The notes below the pieces were generated by a model, which saw only the letters and a list, made by a program, of their open reading frames with translations, made no database searches and was not told the DNA's origin. A program made the translations under genes and the position numbers. A DNA stretch of 64,000 nt from Spirochaetales bacterium. Its GTDB lineage: Bacteria > Spirochaetota > Spirochaetia > DSM-2461. Location of the stretch: positions 1 to 64,000 of the forward strand of contig JAQQAP010000014.1 of the NCBI GenBank assembly GCA_028533045.1. The letters are read 5' to 3'. Below, one piece after another: positions 24,253-33,468 of this stretch (positions are counted from its first letter, which is position 1; each line of letters begins with the position of its first letter).

Positions 24253-24282
24253 TTTATATCTTTTTAACCCCCTATTTGTCAA
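24253..24282 (-). promoter_or_regulatory. Predicted valS promoter
   Basis: On the minus strand a perfect -35 TTGACA (24277-24282) is followed after 18 bases by TATAAA (24253-24258). Transcription would begin near 24246, leaving about 41 bases of leader. Confidence 0.65.
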
Positions 24283-24351
24283 GGTTTTAATGATTTTCCC
24301 GTGAACTATTCCCCATTTACTGTTATAGTTATGGAAGGGGATGAGACAGAC

Positions 24352-25539
24352 ATGTACATTATGATTCATAAAGAGGCCCTGGGAAGTGTGGTGGGCGCCT
24401 TTCTCGTGTTAATCTTTACCTTATACAGTGTTACTTATATGAGAACCTTACAATCTCCCCTCATGTTGTTTGATTATCTTCTTGTGCAAGCGGCCCTTTT
24501 AACCTATCTTCTTGGCTATACCGCTTATTTATCCGCCATCAAACCACCCTCTCCCCCATTCTGGGCCCAAGTCAGTTATTCCGGGATGGCTTTGCTTGTA
24601 GGTTCAATCTTCCGATTTTATGAATCGCTTAAGGAAAAACCCCATGGATGGGAATGCGGGATACTTGAAGGGGTCACTCTTCTCCTTATAGGATTAATAG
24701 TACGGCAAAACTACCGCTCTTTTGCTTTCCTTCTGATTGTGTCCTTCTCTTATGTTCTGATAAGAACAAACCTGTATATTATAAGAGACAGGGACAAATG
24801 GAAGATGAATCAGCCTATTTTCTACGGGTTCCTGGTCCTCTTCGCCGTAACTCTCTATAACTCCGTATCATTCTTACGCCACTCCTCCCTCCCCCCCCAA
24901 TCCTGGCTGGGCCCGGTAGGACTGTCCCTGGGCTTTACAGCTTACTCGACCGGGATGGCCCGAAGGCATCAGGAAGAACTGGAAGAAATCCGCTGGGAAA
25001 AGGATCAGATCTATCACAACCTTATCCATGACAAGCTCACCGGTCTCTACACGAGAGATTACCTTCTGGAAAACCTTCATCAACTAAACAGCAAGATAAA
25101 CAGAAACGACACCCCCTGCAGCTTAACGTTCCTGGACCTGGATAATTTCAAACTTCTGAATGATGAACTGGGCCATATAGCGGGAGATACCCTTTTAAGA
25201 GAACTGGGCGCCTGCTTAAAAGAGCGTACCCGGAATTACGACATTGCCGCCCGACTGGGAGGGGACGAATTTATTCTTCTCCTGCCTGACAGCTCCCCGG
25301 AAAGGGCCGAAATCATTTCAACCAATATCATGGATTATCTTAAGGAGATAATGGAAAATAACTTTCCCGACTGGCCCCTGAAGAACAATGTTTCCCTGAG
25401 CATTGGCATAGTGGGAAGAAAAAACTGGTCCCCCGATCCGGAAATTCTCATCAAACGGGCGGACAAAGCCATGTACAATAGTAAAAGGTTAGGAAAAAAC
25501 TGTATATCCCATTATGGAGAGATAGCTCATGCTGAATGA
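24352..25539 (+). CDS. Membrane diguanylate cyclase (GGDEF), first of a tandem pair
   Basis: The protein has about seven transmembrane segments in its first 210 residues, a short coiled coil, and a GGDEF domain that makes cyclic di-GMP. The active motif is intact (RLGGDEFILLL). An RxxD inhibitory site (RNYD) lies exactly five residues before it, so product feedback is likely. The membrane part resembles 7TM sensing modules and is similar in layout to the next gene, so the pair arose by duplication. The start is uncertain: the ATG at 24352 has AGGGGATGAG upstream, while an ATG at 24331 aligns better with the paralogue. It overlaps the next gene by 11 bases. Confidence 0.88.
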   Translation: MYIMIHKEALGSVVGAFLVLIFTLYSVTYMRTLQSPLMLFDYLLVQAALLTYLLGYTAYLSAIKPPSPPFWAQVSYSGMALLVGSIFRFYESLKEKPHGWECGILEGVTLLLIGLIVRQNYRSFAFLLIVSFSYVLIRTNLYIIRDRDKWKMNQPIFYGFLVLFAVTLYNSVSFLRHSSLPPQSWLGPVGLSLGFTAYSTGMARRHQEELEEIRWEKDQIYHNLIHDKLTGLYTRDYLLENLHQLNSKINRNDTPCSLTFLDLDNFKLLNDELGHIAGDTLLRELGACLKERTRNYDIAARLGGDEFILLLPDSSPERAEIISTNIMDYLKEIMENNFPDWPLKNNVSLSIGIVGRKNWSPDPEILIKRADKAMYNSKRLGKNCISHYGEIAHAE

Positions 25540-26788
25540 CCTGTCACAATACATCTACATAAACAGGGATAGCGCGGGTAGTCTCTTTGGAACTCTTCTC
25601 CTTTTCTGCCAAACACTTTTTCTTATTTTCCAGGCCCGAATATTCAAAACCGAACGACTATTGGAAAAAATCATCGGACTGGAGGCTGCTTTTCTCATCT
25701 ACCTGATTGGGTACACGGTTTACTCTTCCTCATCAGATGTGGCTACCGTTCTTTTCTGGACCCGGGTTTGCTATACGGGAACTCTCCTAACAGCTATTTA
25801 CGGGCTCCGTCTGTCCGATTCTATCCATCAGGCTCCCCGCCTCAATAAAACTATCCTAATATCTCTTGTACTTCTCCTGATTTTAAGCCTCTGGATTCCG
25901 GGAGACCACTATTTCCATAAAAGCCTCAATCCGATTAAAACACATAGTTCCCTCATCAAGGGTCCCCTTTTCCCGGCTATGACAATACTCTCCATTCTCC
26001 TTAACGGCTACCTCGTTGTTCGAACAGTCCTCTATGTTTACAAAAGAAAGGAAGAAAAAATCCTACGCCCTCTCATTTACGGATTTGCCGGCAGCTTTTT
26101 CATTATCTCCTTTTACGGTGTCTTTTCCGCCATTCTTTCTACCATGAGAACCCAGGCCTGGCTGGGATTTGTCTGTCTCTCCATCAGTCTTACCTGGTAC
26201 GCCCAGCTTCTGTTGCGGGAAAAACAGAAAGAACGATCCCGTCTGGAGAGTGAAAAAAACCGCTACCTAAAAGACCTTATCCACGACAAACTCACAGGAG
26301 TCTATACGGGGGACTACCTTAAGGAAAGTCTCTCCCACTGCATCTCCCAGTTACGAAGGAATTTCCGTCTCTATGCTCTCATTTATATAGATATGGACAA
26401 TCTAAAAAGCCTGAATGATTTATACGGCCACGATTTGGGGGACGACATTCTTAAAGTACTGGGACAGGTACTACAGGAAGAGACAAGGGACTGTGATATT
26501 CCCGCCCGAATGGGGGGAGATGAGTTCCTTCTTCTTATGGACGACTGCCCGGCAGATAAAGCGGAAGAAGCGGCCCGTAGCATCCGGGACCGTTTTCTAA
26601 AGAAGGGCAGGGAAAAACTTGCCAAGAAGGGCATAGAACTACCGCTGACCCTGAGTATGGGGATTCTCTCCAGCCGCCATTGGGCTAAAGACCAGAATGA
26701 AATTATTCATAGGGCCGATCAGGCTATGTATGCCTCCAAAAAAGCCGGTAAAAACCGCATAACCCTCTATCACCCGGATAAATCTTGA
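25529..26788 (+). CDS. Membrane diguanylate cyclase (GGDEF), second of a tandem pair
   Basis: The 419-residue protein has about seven transmembrane segments (first 210 residues), then a GGDEF domain with the intact motif RMGGDEFLLLM and an inhibitory RxxD (RDCD) five residues upstream. The linker and catalytic domain closely resemble the preceding cyclase (IHDKLTG-Y-DYL in both). The two overlap by 11 bases and are probably translationally coupled, so they may form a heterodimer or respond to related signals. The signal is unknown. No EAL or HD-GYP phosphodiesterase was seen in this window. Confidence 0.9.
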   Translation: MLNDLSQYIYINRDSAGSLFGTLLLFCQTLFLIFQARIFKTERLLEKIIGLEAAFLIYLIGYTVYSSSSDVATVLFWTRVCYTGTLLTAIYGLRLSDSIHQAPRLNKTILISLVLLLILSLWIPGDHYFHKSLNPIKTHSSLIKGPLFPAMTILSILLNGYLVVRTVLYVYKRKEEKILRPLIYGFAGSFFIISFYGVFSAILSTMRTQAWLGFVCLSISLTWYAQLLLREKQKERSRLESEKNRYLKDLIHDKLTGVYTGDYLKESLSHCISQLRRNFRLYALIYIDMDNLKSLNDLYGHDLGDDILKVLGQVLQEETRDCDIPARMGGDEFLLLMDDCPADKAEEAARSIRDRFLKKGREKLAKKGIELPLTLSMGILSSRHWAKDQNEIIHRADQAMYASKKAGKNRITLYHPDKS

Positions 26789-26821
26789 CCGGGCCCTCTC
26801 CAATCTATAAAATAACCCCTT

Positions 26822-27967
26822 ATGACAGAAACCCTTATACTTTCGGCCTCACTTTTTGCTTTTCCCGTGGGAGTGCGCTACTTAAGAACCGCCTTTCCCC
26901 TCTTCAAAAGGATTAATCCCATCATTGGGGCGTACCTTTTTGGTCTCATCCTTGTTAACAGCGGAATCATAGGAGAAGAGGCCACTCCCCTTCTCGACAC
27001 CATCGCCACCGTAACAGTAGCTCTTTCCATCCCCCTCATGCTTTTCTCTGTAAACATACGAACCTGGTTCAAAGAGTCGGAAAAAACCGGATTCGCCATG
27101 ATTCTGGCAGCCCTTGCCATTACTATAGCGCTGATTCTAGGCCGATTCATCTTTGCCCAAAGACTGGAAGAGTTTCCCCGACTGGCAGGAATGCTGGTAG
27201 GAGTCTATACGGGGGGCACTCCCAATCTGGCAGCCATACGGTCCGCCCTCTCCGTCCCGGCCGATCTTTACCTGGCGGTACATGCCTCGGATATTCTCCT
27301 AAGCTCCCTCTATCTCATGTTTGTCATAACCCTGGGACAACCCCTCCTCTCTCGCGTACTCAGAAAAGAAGAAGAACCGGATGTGCCAGGAAAACACCCC
27401 CATGGGGAAGAAGAACTCACTCCCCTTAAGGAAATATTTACAGCTAAAAAACTCAAACCTCTTGCCGCCGCGTTGGGATTGGCCCTGCTTATTTTTGGCC
27501 TGGGAGCCTCCTGTACCCTCTTTGTAGGGCAGGAAAGTCAAACCCTGGTAGTAATACTCGTCATTACCACCCTGAGCCTTTTAGCTTCTTTGAATAAAAA
27601 AGTCCGGGAGATTCCCGACAGCTTTGCCTTTGGGGAATATTTTATAATCGTATTTAGCGCTTCCACCGGAGCCATGGGGGACTTTTCCCGCATCCTGGGC
27701 GCCGCTCCGGGGGTATTCCTCTTTGTGGCTTTTGCCCTTTTTGTCTCCATGATAATTCATATTCTGCTCTGCCGTATTTTCCGGATTGATGTGGATACCA
27801 TGCTTATTTCCAGCACAGCCGCTATCTGCTCGCCCCCTTTTGTGGGAGTCACCGGAATAGCCCTCAAGAGACCTTCCCTCATAGGCCCGGGAATTACCGC
27901 TGGGCTCATGGGATATGCCATGGGGAACTATTTGGGCGTGTTGATGTATAAGTTAATATCGCTCTAG
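26822..27967 (+). CDS. DUF819-family membrane protein
   Basis: This 381-residue protein has about ten hydrophobic segments and carries the DUF819 (YjcL-like) hallmarks: PIIGAYLFGLILVNSGI near the start, GVYTGGTPNLAAIRSAL in the middle, and repeats such as ICSPPFVGVTGIALKRP near the end. The two halves look alike, as in transporters with an inverted repeat. The substrate is not established for this family as far as I know. It follows the tandem cyclases by 33 bases and may share their transcript. Its end overlaps the convergent hybrid kinase gene by 15 bases. An AT-rich spacer with no clear Shine-Dalgarno precedes the start. Confidence 0.85.
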   Translation: MTETLILSASLFAFPVGVRYLRTAFPLFKRINPIIGAYLFGLILVNSGIIGEEATPLLDTIATVTVALSIPLMLFSVNIRTWFKESEKTGFAMILAALAITIALILGRFIFAQRLEEFPRLAGMLVGVYTGGTPNLAAIRSALSVPADLYLAVHASDILLSSLYLMFVITLGQPLLSRVLRKEEEPDVPGKHPHGEEELTPLKEIFTAKKLKPLAAALGLALLIFGLGASCTLFVGQESQTLVVILVITTLSLLASLNKKVREIPDSFAFGEYFIIVFSASTGAMGDFSRILGAAPGVFLFVAFALFVSMIIHILLCRIFRIDVDTMLISSTAAICSPPFVGVTGIALKRPSLIGPGITAGLMGYAMGNYLGVLMYKLISL

Positions 27968-30370
27968 TATTTCACTAAGATACTCAAACTCTACCCGCAT
28001 CTCGTCAAGAAGAGCGGGAATGGGCTCTGCGATGCCGTCACGGGAGGTGAATTCCAGTTTCTCCGCCACGTTTCCCAGGCGGGACATATCCAGGTTTCGC
28101 GCGCTTCCCTTAATAGAGTGGGCGATTTCCCGGATATTCTCCATATCTTTCCCTTCCCGGTCATCGGAAAGAGTTCTTAACTGACCGGCCACCTTATTCC
28201 TAAAGGGCTCAAGTAAGCCCCTAAGGGTCGTTTCATCCCCCAGAAAAGTTTCCAGGGCGGCAGGATAATTAAAGATTTCCCTTTCATCAATACCATTTTT
28301 TTCGCTTAACTCCACCGGTTCGGCCTTAAGAGAAACGGTATTATCTTGCTTAAGAATGTCTTGACTGTCATCCCGCTCCCGGTGGGGAGAAAAATACTCG
28401 TAAAGAACTCCCATAATATCGCCCTTCTTAAAGGGTTTGCTTATGAGACCGTCCATACCGCATTTCTCGCATTTAACCTTCTCGTCCCGAATAGCGCTGG
28501 CGGTCACTGCAACAATAGGCACATCATGTCCCAACTTGCGAATCTCTTCTGTTGCTTCATAGCCATTCATAACGGGCATCTGACAATCCATAAAAATAAG
28601 GTCGGGCACAGACTTCCGCACCGATTCCACGGCAAGCTTACCATTTTCCACACAGCGGACAAGACAGGAAAGCCGTTCCAGAATGGTTCGAAACAGCTGC
28701 TGATTTACCAAATGGTCCTCCACAACCAGAATATCCTTTCCAATCCAGTCCGATTGGGCTTCATCATATATAAGCCCTTCATCGTCCACCGTTTCCAATT
28801 CGGGAATCAGCTCAACCGGACCGTCCCTTTCATCCTGATGTCGATTAAGTACTCTGTAGAGTTTTTCCAGAAGCTCCCGTTTCCCAATCGGCTTGGTCAG
28901 GTAGTCGTCAAACCATCCCAGAAGTTTCATCTTGGCCTCGTCACTTCCCTTGCCTTTAAGAGGAGTAAGAATCATGGGAAAATTCTTTAGAACCTCATCG
29001 GCCCGAACTTCACTGGCCACCTGCCAACCGTCCATCTGTCTCATAGCCTGATCGACAATACATACATCGTAGGATTTGCTTCCCTGCCCCTGACGAAGCA
29101 GTTCTAGGGCGTCCTCTCCATTGGAAGCATCGGTAACTTTGCAGCCCCACTCTTCCAAATAGCCCCGGGTAATAGTACGGATATCTTCGTTGTCATCCAC
29201 AAGAAGGACAGAAACACCTTCATAAAAGTCAGCCCCCACGTCACTGCGGGATGCCTCCCTTTCACCCTTCTCCAGGGCCAGTTCAAAAAAGAAGCGCGAC
29301 CCCTGCCCTTCGGTACTTACCACCCCCATGGTTCCGCCCATCATGTTTACCAGATTCCGGGAGATAAACAGTCCCAGGCCGGTACCTCCGTATTTTCTTG
29401 TGGTGGAACTGTCCGCCTGCTGGAAGGCCGCAAAGAGCTTGGCCTGTTGCTCTCTTGTGATACCGATACCGGAATCTTCCACTTCAAATGTCAAATGCAC
29501 CTTGCCGTCCGTCGCAGGAACACCGTGGGCACGGAGGAGTATCTGCCCCTCACTGGTAAATTTCCGGGCATTGCTAATAAGATTGGTTATAACCTGCCGG
29601 ATACGGAACGGGTCGCCCACCACGTACTGGGGAACGGAAGGATCTATCTGGTAAGCCAGTTCAAGACCTTTTTTGTGTACCTCCAGGGTTTCCAGGTTTA
29701 CCATGGCTTCAAGAAGCTGGGGCAGATCGAATTCGGTATATTCAATCTCAATCTTACCGGCCTCAATCTTGGAAATATCCAGAATATCATTCACAAGAGA
29801 GAGGAGAACAGAAGCGGCAAACTGAATCTGGGAACTGTACTCCCGCTGCTCCTCGTCCAGAGAAGTCTCGGCCATAAGGTCGGACATCCCGATTATGGTG
29901 TGAATTGGAGTGCGGATTTCATGGCTCGTGTTGGCAAGAATCTCACTTTTACCCTGCGTCGCCGCTTCGGCCTCTTCTCTGGCCCTTCTCTGCCGAGCTT
30001 CCAGCTCCTTAATATGGGTAAAATCGGAGATAAAAATGACCAGCCCCCGGAATTTTCCCTTCACGATCTTTTTGATATTCATCTGCCACCAACACAGGCT
30101 ACCGGGCTTATTACTGTTAAAGCGGGAAATAATATTCACACTGCCCCGGGGCCCCTCAATAAAACGGGTGAAATGTTTATCCCAGGCTTTTTTATCCTGA
30201 TAGGCAATGTAGTGGGAAATATTCATCCCCCTCTCGGGAGGACTAAAAACCATCCGTGAAAAAGCCCCGTTAACCTTGAGGATGCGCCCTTTCCTGTCGA
30301 GGAAAACCACTCCCTCCGGAGCATCGGAAAAAAGATCGGCCAGACTGAATGAATGAAAAAGGTCTTTCAT
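27953..30370 (-). CDS. Hybrid histidine kinase (PAS-HisKA-HATPase-REC-REC-HPt)
   Basis: This is an 805-residue soluble sensor kinase without membrane segments. In order it has a PAS domain (about 12-120), a helix, HisKA with the phosphorylated histidine H150 in ANTSHEIRTPIHTI, an ATPase domain (about 255-375, with GIGITREQQAKLF and GGTGLGLFISRNL), a first receiver with VSVLLVDDNEDIR and acceptor D in CIVDQAMRQMDGW, a second receiver with DILVVEDHLVNQQ and D in LIFMDCQMPVMNGY, and an HPt domain with H in AHSIKGSARNLD. It can therefore run a full phosphorelay within one chain. Its gene directly follows the double-receiver gene with no spacer, so that protein is its likely partner. Confidence 0.93.
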   Translation of the reverse strand: MKDLFHSFSLADLFSDAPEGVVFLDRKGRILKVNGAFSRMVFSPPERGMNISHYIAYQDKKAWDKHFTRFIEGPRGSVNIISRFNSNKPGSLCWWQMNIKKIVKGKFRGLVIFISDFTHIKELEARQRRAREEAEAATQGKSEILANTSHEIRTPIHTIIGMSDLMAETSLDEEQREYSSQIQFAASVLLSLVNDILDISKIEAGKIEIEYTEFDLPQLLEAMVNLETLEVHKKGLELAYQIDPSVPQYVVGDPFRIRQVITNLISNARKFTSEGQILLRAHGVPATDGKVHLTFEVEDSGIGITREQQAKLFAAFQQADSSTTRKYGGTGLGLFISRNLVNMMGGTMGVVSTEGQGSRFFFELALEKGEREASRSDVGADFYEGVSVLLVDDNEDIRTITRGYLEEWGCKVTDASNGEDALELLRQGQGSKSYDVCIVDQAMRQMDGWQVASEVRADEVLKNFPMILTPLKGKGSDEAKMKLLGWFDDYLTKPIGKRELLEKLYRVLNRHQDERDGPVELIPELETVDDEGLIYDEAQSDWIGKDILVVEDHLVNQQLFRTILERLSCLVRCVENGKLAVESVRKSVPDLIFMDCQMPVMNGYEATEEIRKLGHDVPIVAVTASAIRDEKVKCEKCGMDGLISKPFKKGDIMGVLYEYFSPHRERDDSQDILKQDNTVSLKAEPVELSEKNGIDEREIFNYPAALETFLGDETTLRGLLEPFRNKVAGQLRTLSDDREGKDMENIREIAHSIKGSARNLDMSRLGNVAEKLEFTSRDGIAEPIPALLDEMRVEFEYLSEILERY

Positions 30371-31630
30371 CTAGAAGTCCAAATTCAGGACTTCAAGGGC
30401 CTTATTGATAATTCCATCGGGCTTAATTGGTTTGATAAGATAACTGTCTATATTAAAACTCATGGCCTTGCTAACGCTCTCTTTACCGGAAAGAGCGGTG
30501 AGCACAATTACGGGAATAGTAGTGGAATAGGTGGCCAAAAACTGCAAAATGGCAAAACCGTTCATTCCGGGCATAATAAGATCCAGGAAAATCAGGTCAA
30601 ATTCCTCATGGTCTTCACTCATATGGGCCAGGAAGTCATTGCCGCTTTCAAAGGACTTAACCTTCCAGTTCGTATCCTTTAGGGCCGATTCAATAATGGA
30701 ATGGACAATAAAATCGTCATCCACTACGGCGATATTGAGCTCACGGTTAAAGATTTGCATCTTCCGCCCCTCTTCCGCCTCTTTGGCAAAATTGAGCTGA
30801 AATGTCTCTTTTTCTATGGTAGAACTGCCGCTAAAGAAGCTCTCCTGAACCGCATCCTGTTCGGCAGTCAGCTTCTCAAGTCCTTTAATCCCCAAGAGAC
30901 CGTCCATGGCTTTCTCAAGAGAGGGTACCGCCTCCACACCGGAAAGTTCCGAATCTTCCTTAAGGTAGTCGGTAATCTCCCGGGATATGGTAAGAATCTT
31001 GACCTGTTCCGGAGTAGAACAGAACTCCAGTACATCTATAAGAAGATCCTTTAGTTTCCAAATGTCATCACTTTTTACCTGAATATCAGTCATGAGAAGA
31101 AGAATACGGGGAATGCTAACCCCATGCAGTCGGAGTAGTTCGGCAGTTTTATAGCGGAGAAGGCGAAATTTCTCCCGGTTAAACCCTTGGGCAATCTCGA
31201 TAAAGAGGATTTTGTCATTCAGGTGAGCATCAAGGATACAGGGAGTCTGGTCAATCTCAATAGGCACTTCGAGAGCTTCCGAAACAGCGTCAAGAAGGGC
31301 GTCAATCTTAATAGGCTTGTAGAGTATCTTTTTAATTCCCAGCCGCCCCACCTTCATGACCACCTCCTTGTCCAGTTTGGTGGAATTGAGAATCACAGGG
31401 GTATCCTTCACCTGAGGGAGGGTCTGTTTTATTTCAAGAATTTCCATGGCGCTTTTGCGACTGAGAAAAAAGTCCATAATGACCAAATCCGGCTCTTCGG
31501 AACGAAGCTTTCCATAACCGTCCAGACCGTTTATGGCAGCAATTACGTTGAACCCGTAAAAAGAGAGCTGCTTCACGAGAAATTCCCTTACAAGGGATGA
31601 GTCATCAATTACCAGTATCGTTTTAGCCAT
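30371..31630 (-). CDS. Double-receiver response regulator without DNA-binding domain
   Basis: The 419-residue protein has an N-terminal receiver (ILVIDDSSLVREF, acceptor D in LVIMDFFLSRK, conserved K in ILYKPIK). A middle region of about 150 residues contains a stretch like a STAS fold (PRILLLMTDIQVKSDDIWKL ... VKILTIS). A C-terminal receiver follows (IAVVDDDFIVHSI, D in LIFLDLIMPGMNG, K in YLIKPIK). There is no helix-turn-helix, so output must be through protein contacts or onward phosphotransfer. It lies upstream of and abuts the hybrid kinase gene. AAAAAGGTGATTC precedes its ATG. The STAS-like assignment is an inference. Confidence 0.88.
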   Translation of the reverse strand: MAKTILVIDDSSLVREFLVKQLSFYGFNVIAAINGLDGYGKLRSEEPDLVIMDFFLSRKSAMEILEIKQTLPQVKDTPVILNSTKLDKEVVMKVGRLGIKKILYKPIKIDALLDAVSEALEVPIEIDQTPCILDAHLNDKILFIEIAQGFNREKFRLLRYKTAELLRLHGVSIPRILLLMTDIQVKSDDIWKLKDLLIDVLEFCSTPEQVKILTISREITDYLKEDSELSGVEAVPSLEKAMDGLLGIKGLEKLTAEQDAVQESFFSGSSTIEKETFQLNFAKEAEEGRKMQIFNRELNIAVVDDDFIVHSIIESALKDTNWKVKSFESGNDFLAHMSEDHEEFDLIFLDLIMPGMNGFAILQFLATYSTTIPVIVLTALSGKESVSKAMSFNIDSYLIKPIKPDGIINKALEVLNLDF

Positions 31631-31716
31631 GAATCACCTTTTTACTATAATATATGCTCTATTAATATTACATTTCACTGGATTTTTCAAACACTTTAAG
31701 GCAATATATAGCTGTT

Positions 31717-32961
31717 ATGGACCAACTGTACGATTTTTCCGGCCCCCTCCGGTCAATGACAATAGAGAAATCCCTCTTTAAAAGGTTAGGTCCTTTCTGG
31801 AAGGAGCAAAAATCGGAATTCCTGGAAAGAAGGGAATTCGACAGCCAAGGCAGACTTATAGTCAAAGAGATCGATGACTACAAAGAGCTTTACTCCTACC
31901 TGGCAGAGGGGGGAAAGACTGACTTCCGCCGGGCGGCCCTCTATCGTTTTGGGCGGGAAGGCTCCCTCCTGGAACGGGAAATCTGGCATTACAGAGACAA
32001 CGGAACTCTCCGGGGAAAAGAAATCCATAGTGAAGATGATTCCCTGCGACTTGTAGAGATTGAGGAAGACCGGGAAAAGGGAATTCTCATAGAAAAGGAA
32101 GAGAGCCACATCCGGGGAAGGCAGGTTGACCGGGAAGGACGGATTAGCTCGGAATATGTCTATAACGGCAGCGAGGCGGATATGATAGTCCGCTATGCCT
32201 ACGATGCCCAGGGACGGCTGGCAAAAAGAGAAGAAACTGACCGGGAAGGTATTCCCTTTAAAACAACCCACTACCGCTATGGGACCGGGGGGCTTCTCAA
32301 GGAAGCGGAAGAACAGGACCAAAAGGGAACCTCCCTCTACCATCGTGTATTTGAATATCCCGGCGGTGAGGACAGAAACTGGCTGATACGGGAGGAGTAC
32401 GCCCTTAACGGAAGGGGGAACAGGATTCCACTCTCCGTAATCTACCGTTCGCTCAACTTTTTCCATGAACCCCGCTTGGTGGAAGATCCGCCTCCCCCCT
32501 CTCCCAAAAGCTCCCCCCCGACGAAAGAAGCGATAAAGGAGGGCAGCGAAAAATCAACCTCCCTCCCTCAAGACACTCCCCCCAGGAAAGAACAGGGGAC
32601 CCGAGCTTTTTCCAACGGCTATTACCGGGGAGACCTTATTGAGGGACGTATGGAGGGCCGGGGCATTTTTACCTACAACGACGGCAGCATCTACAAGGGA
32701 GATTTCAGAGGGGACAAGCCCGAGGGACGGGGAGAACTGCAAAGGACAGACGGCTCCTGCTATCAGGGGGATTTCAAGGCAGGACTGATGCACGGCAAGG
32801 GACGGCTGGTCTGGGCCGACGGCAGTTGCTATGAGGGGCCCTTTAAATCAGGACTGATGGAGGGAATTGGTGTTTTTACCTGGCCCGGGGGAGACCGATT
32901 CAAAGGCCTCTTTGAGAAAGGGCGGCGAACCGATCAGGGTTTGGTTGAAAGAAATGGCTAG
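31717..32961 (+). CDS. YD-like and MORN-repeat protein
   Basis: The 414-residue protein has no signal peptide. Residues about 35-245 contain degenerate YD/RHS-like beta repeats (for example FDSQGRLIVKEID, YAYDAQGRLAKREETDREG). A proline/serine-rich linker at about 255-290 follows. The last 115 residues hold four or five MORN repeats (YYRGDLIEGRMEGRGIFTY, YKGDFRGDKPEGRGEL, YQGDFKAGLMHGKGRL, YEGPFKSGLMEGIGVF, FKGLFEKGRRT). MORN repeats often act as protein or lipid contact surfaces. Its partners are unknown. No Shine-Dalgarno precedes the ATG, and TATATA lies 6 bases before it. It is transcribed away from the double-receiver gene. Confidence 0.8.
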   Translation: MDQLYDFSGPLRSMTIEKSLFKRLGPFWKEQKSEFLERREFDSQGRLIVKEIDDYKELYSYLAEGGKTDFRRAALYRFGREGSLLEREIWHYRDNGTLRGKEIHSEDDSLRLVEIEEDREKGILIEKEESHIRGRQVDREGRISSEYVYNGSEADMIVRYAYDAQGRLAKREETDREGIPFKTTHYRYGTGGLLKEAEEQDQKGTSLYHRVFEYPGGEDRNWLIREEYALNGRGNRIPLSVIYRSLNFFHEPRLVEDPPPPSPKSSPPTKEAIKEGSEKSTSLPQDTPPRKEQGTRAFSNGYYRGDLIEGRMEGRGIFTYNDGSIYKGDFRGDKPEGRGELQRTDGSCYQGDFKAGLMHGKGRLVWADGSCYEGPFKSGLMEGIGVFTWPGGDRFKGLFEKGRRTDQGLVERNG

Positions 32962-33033
32962 GGGGGACTTTTCTTTCCCTGTAAAAAAGAATATAATTCC
33001 TTCGTTTCGGAATATGAGAGTGAGGTGTTAAGT

Positions 33034-33357
33034 ATGAAAAGTACCGAACTGGAAAGAAAAGAAAGAGAATTAAGAAGATCCAGAAAAAAAGAAGAAGTAC
33101 TGGCCCGTAAAACAGAAAAGGGCGAGAGATCGGTAGGAGACTTTATTAAAGAACTCCACGGCTATTTCTTCTATGACGCGCAGAAGATTTATAACATTGA
33201 GAGTTCCGACGAAATCGAGACTCTTTTAATGGAAATGACCGAAGAGCTGCCCGAAAAGCAGTGGGACAACGTCATCAGAAAGGCTGTTAAACAGTCTAAA
33301 GTGGCCCAGAAGGACGAAGCGATCGAATCGCTCAAGCTTCTGGCCGATATGGAATAG
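33034..33357 (+). CDS. Small conserved-looking charged protein
   Basis: I do not recognise this 107-residue protein. It begins with a highly charged helix (KSTELERKERELRRSRKKEE) and continues with a compact acidic domain (FIKELHGYFFYDAQKIYNIE, then DNVIRKAVKQSKVAQKDEAI). There is no signal peptide or membrane segment. The start at 33034 is chosen because GAGG lies about 9 bases upstream; a GTG at 33025 is less likely. A strong terminator follows at once, so it is the end of its transcript, perhaps a single-gene one. Good ribosome site and coding-like codon use make it a real gene. Confidence 0.7.
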   Translation: MKSTELERKERELRRSRKKEEVLARKTEKGERSVGDFIKELHGYFFYDAQKIYNIESSDEIETLLMEMTEELPEKQWDNVIRKAVKQSKVAQKDEAIESLKLLADME

Positions 33358-33377
33358 TTAACAATTTAACTAGTAAT

Positions 33378-33406
33378 AAAAGGCTGTCCCCGGGGCAGCC
33401 TTTTTT
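33378..33406 (+). terminator. Rho-independent terminator
   Basis: AAGGCTG and CAGCCTT pair around a CCCCGGGG-containing centre that extends the stem, followed by six T. It lies about 20 bases after the stop codon of the small charged protein and separates it from serS. Confidence 0.85.
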
Positions 33407-33430
33407 CGTGAATTTCCTCACACCTTTCTG

Positions 33431-33459
33431 TTGTCACAACCCTTTCCTTCTGTTAGGAT
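33431..33459 (+). promoter_or_regulatory. Predicted serS promoter
   Basis: TTGTCA (33431-33436) and TAGGAT (33454-33459) are 17 bases apart. The serS ATG is 9 bases after the -10, so the transcript would have almost no leader. The -10 is a moderate match only. Confidence 0.45.
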
Positions 33460-33468
33460 AGTGAGGTT

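Noticed and set aside
24205..24282. T-box riboswitch before valS (GGTGG is present)
   Set aside because: The leader between promoter and gene is only about 41 bases, with no specifier stem or full T-box sequence.
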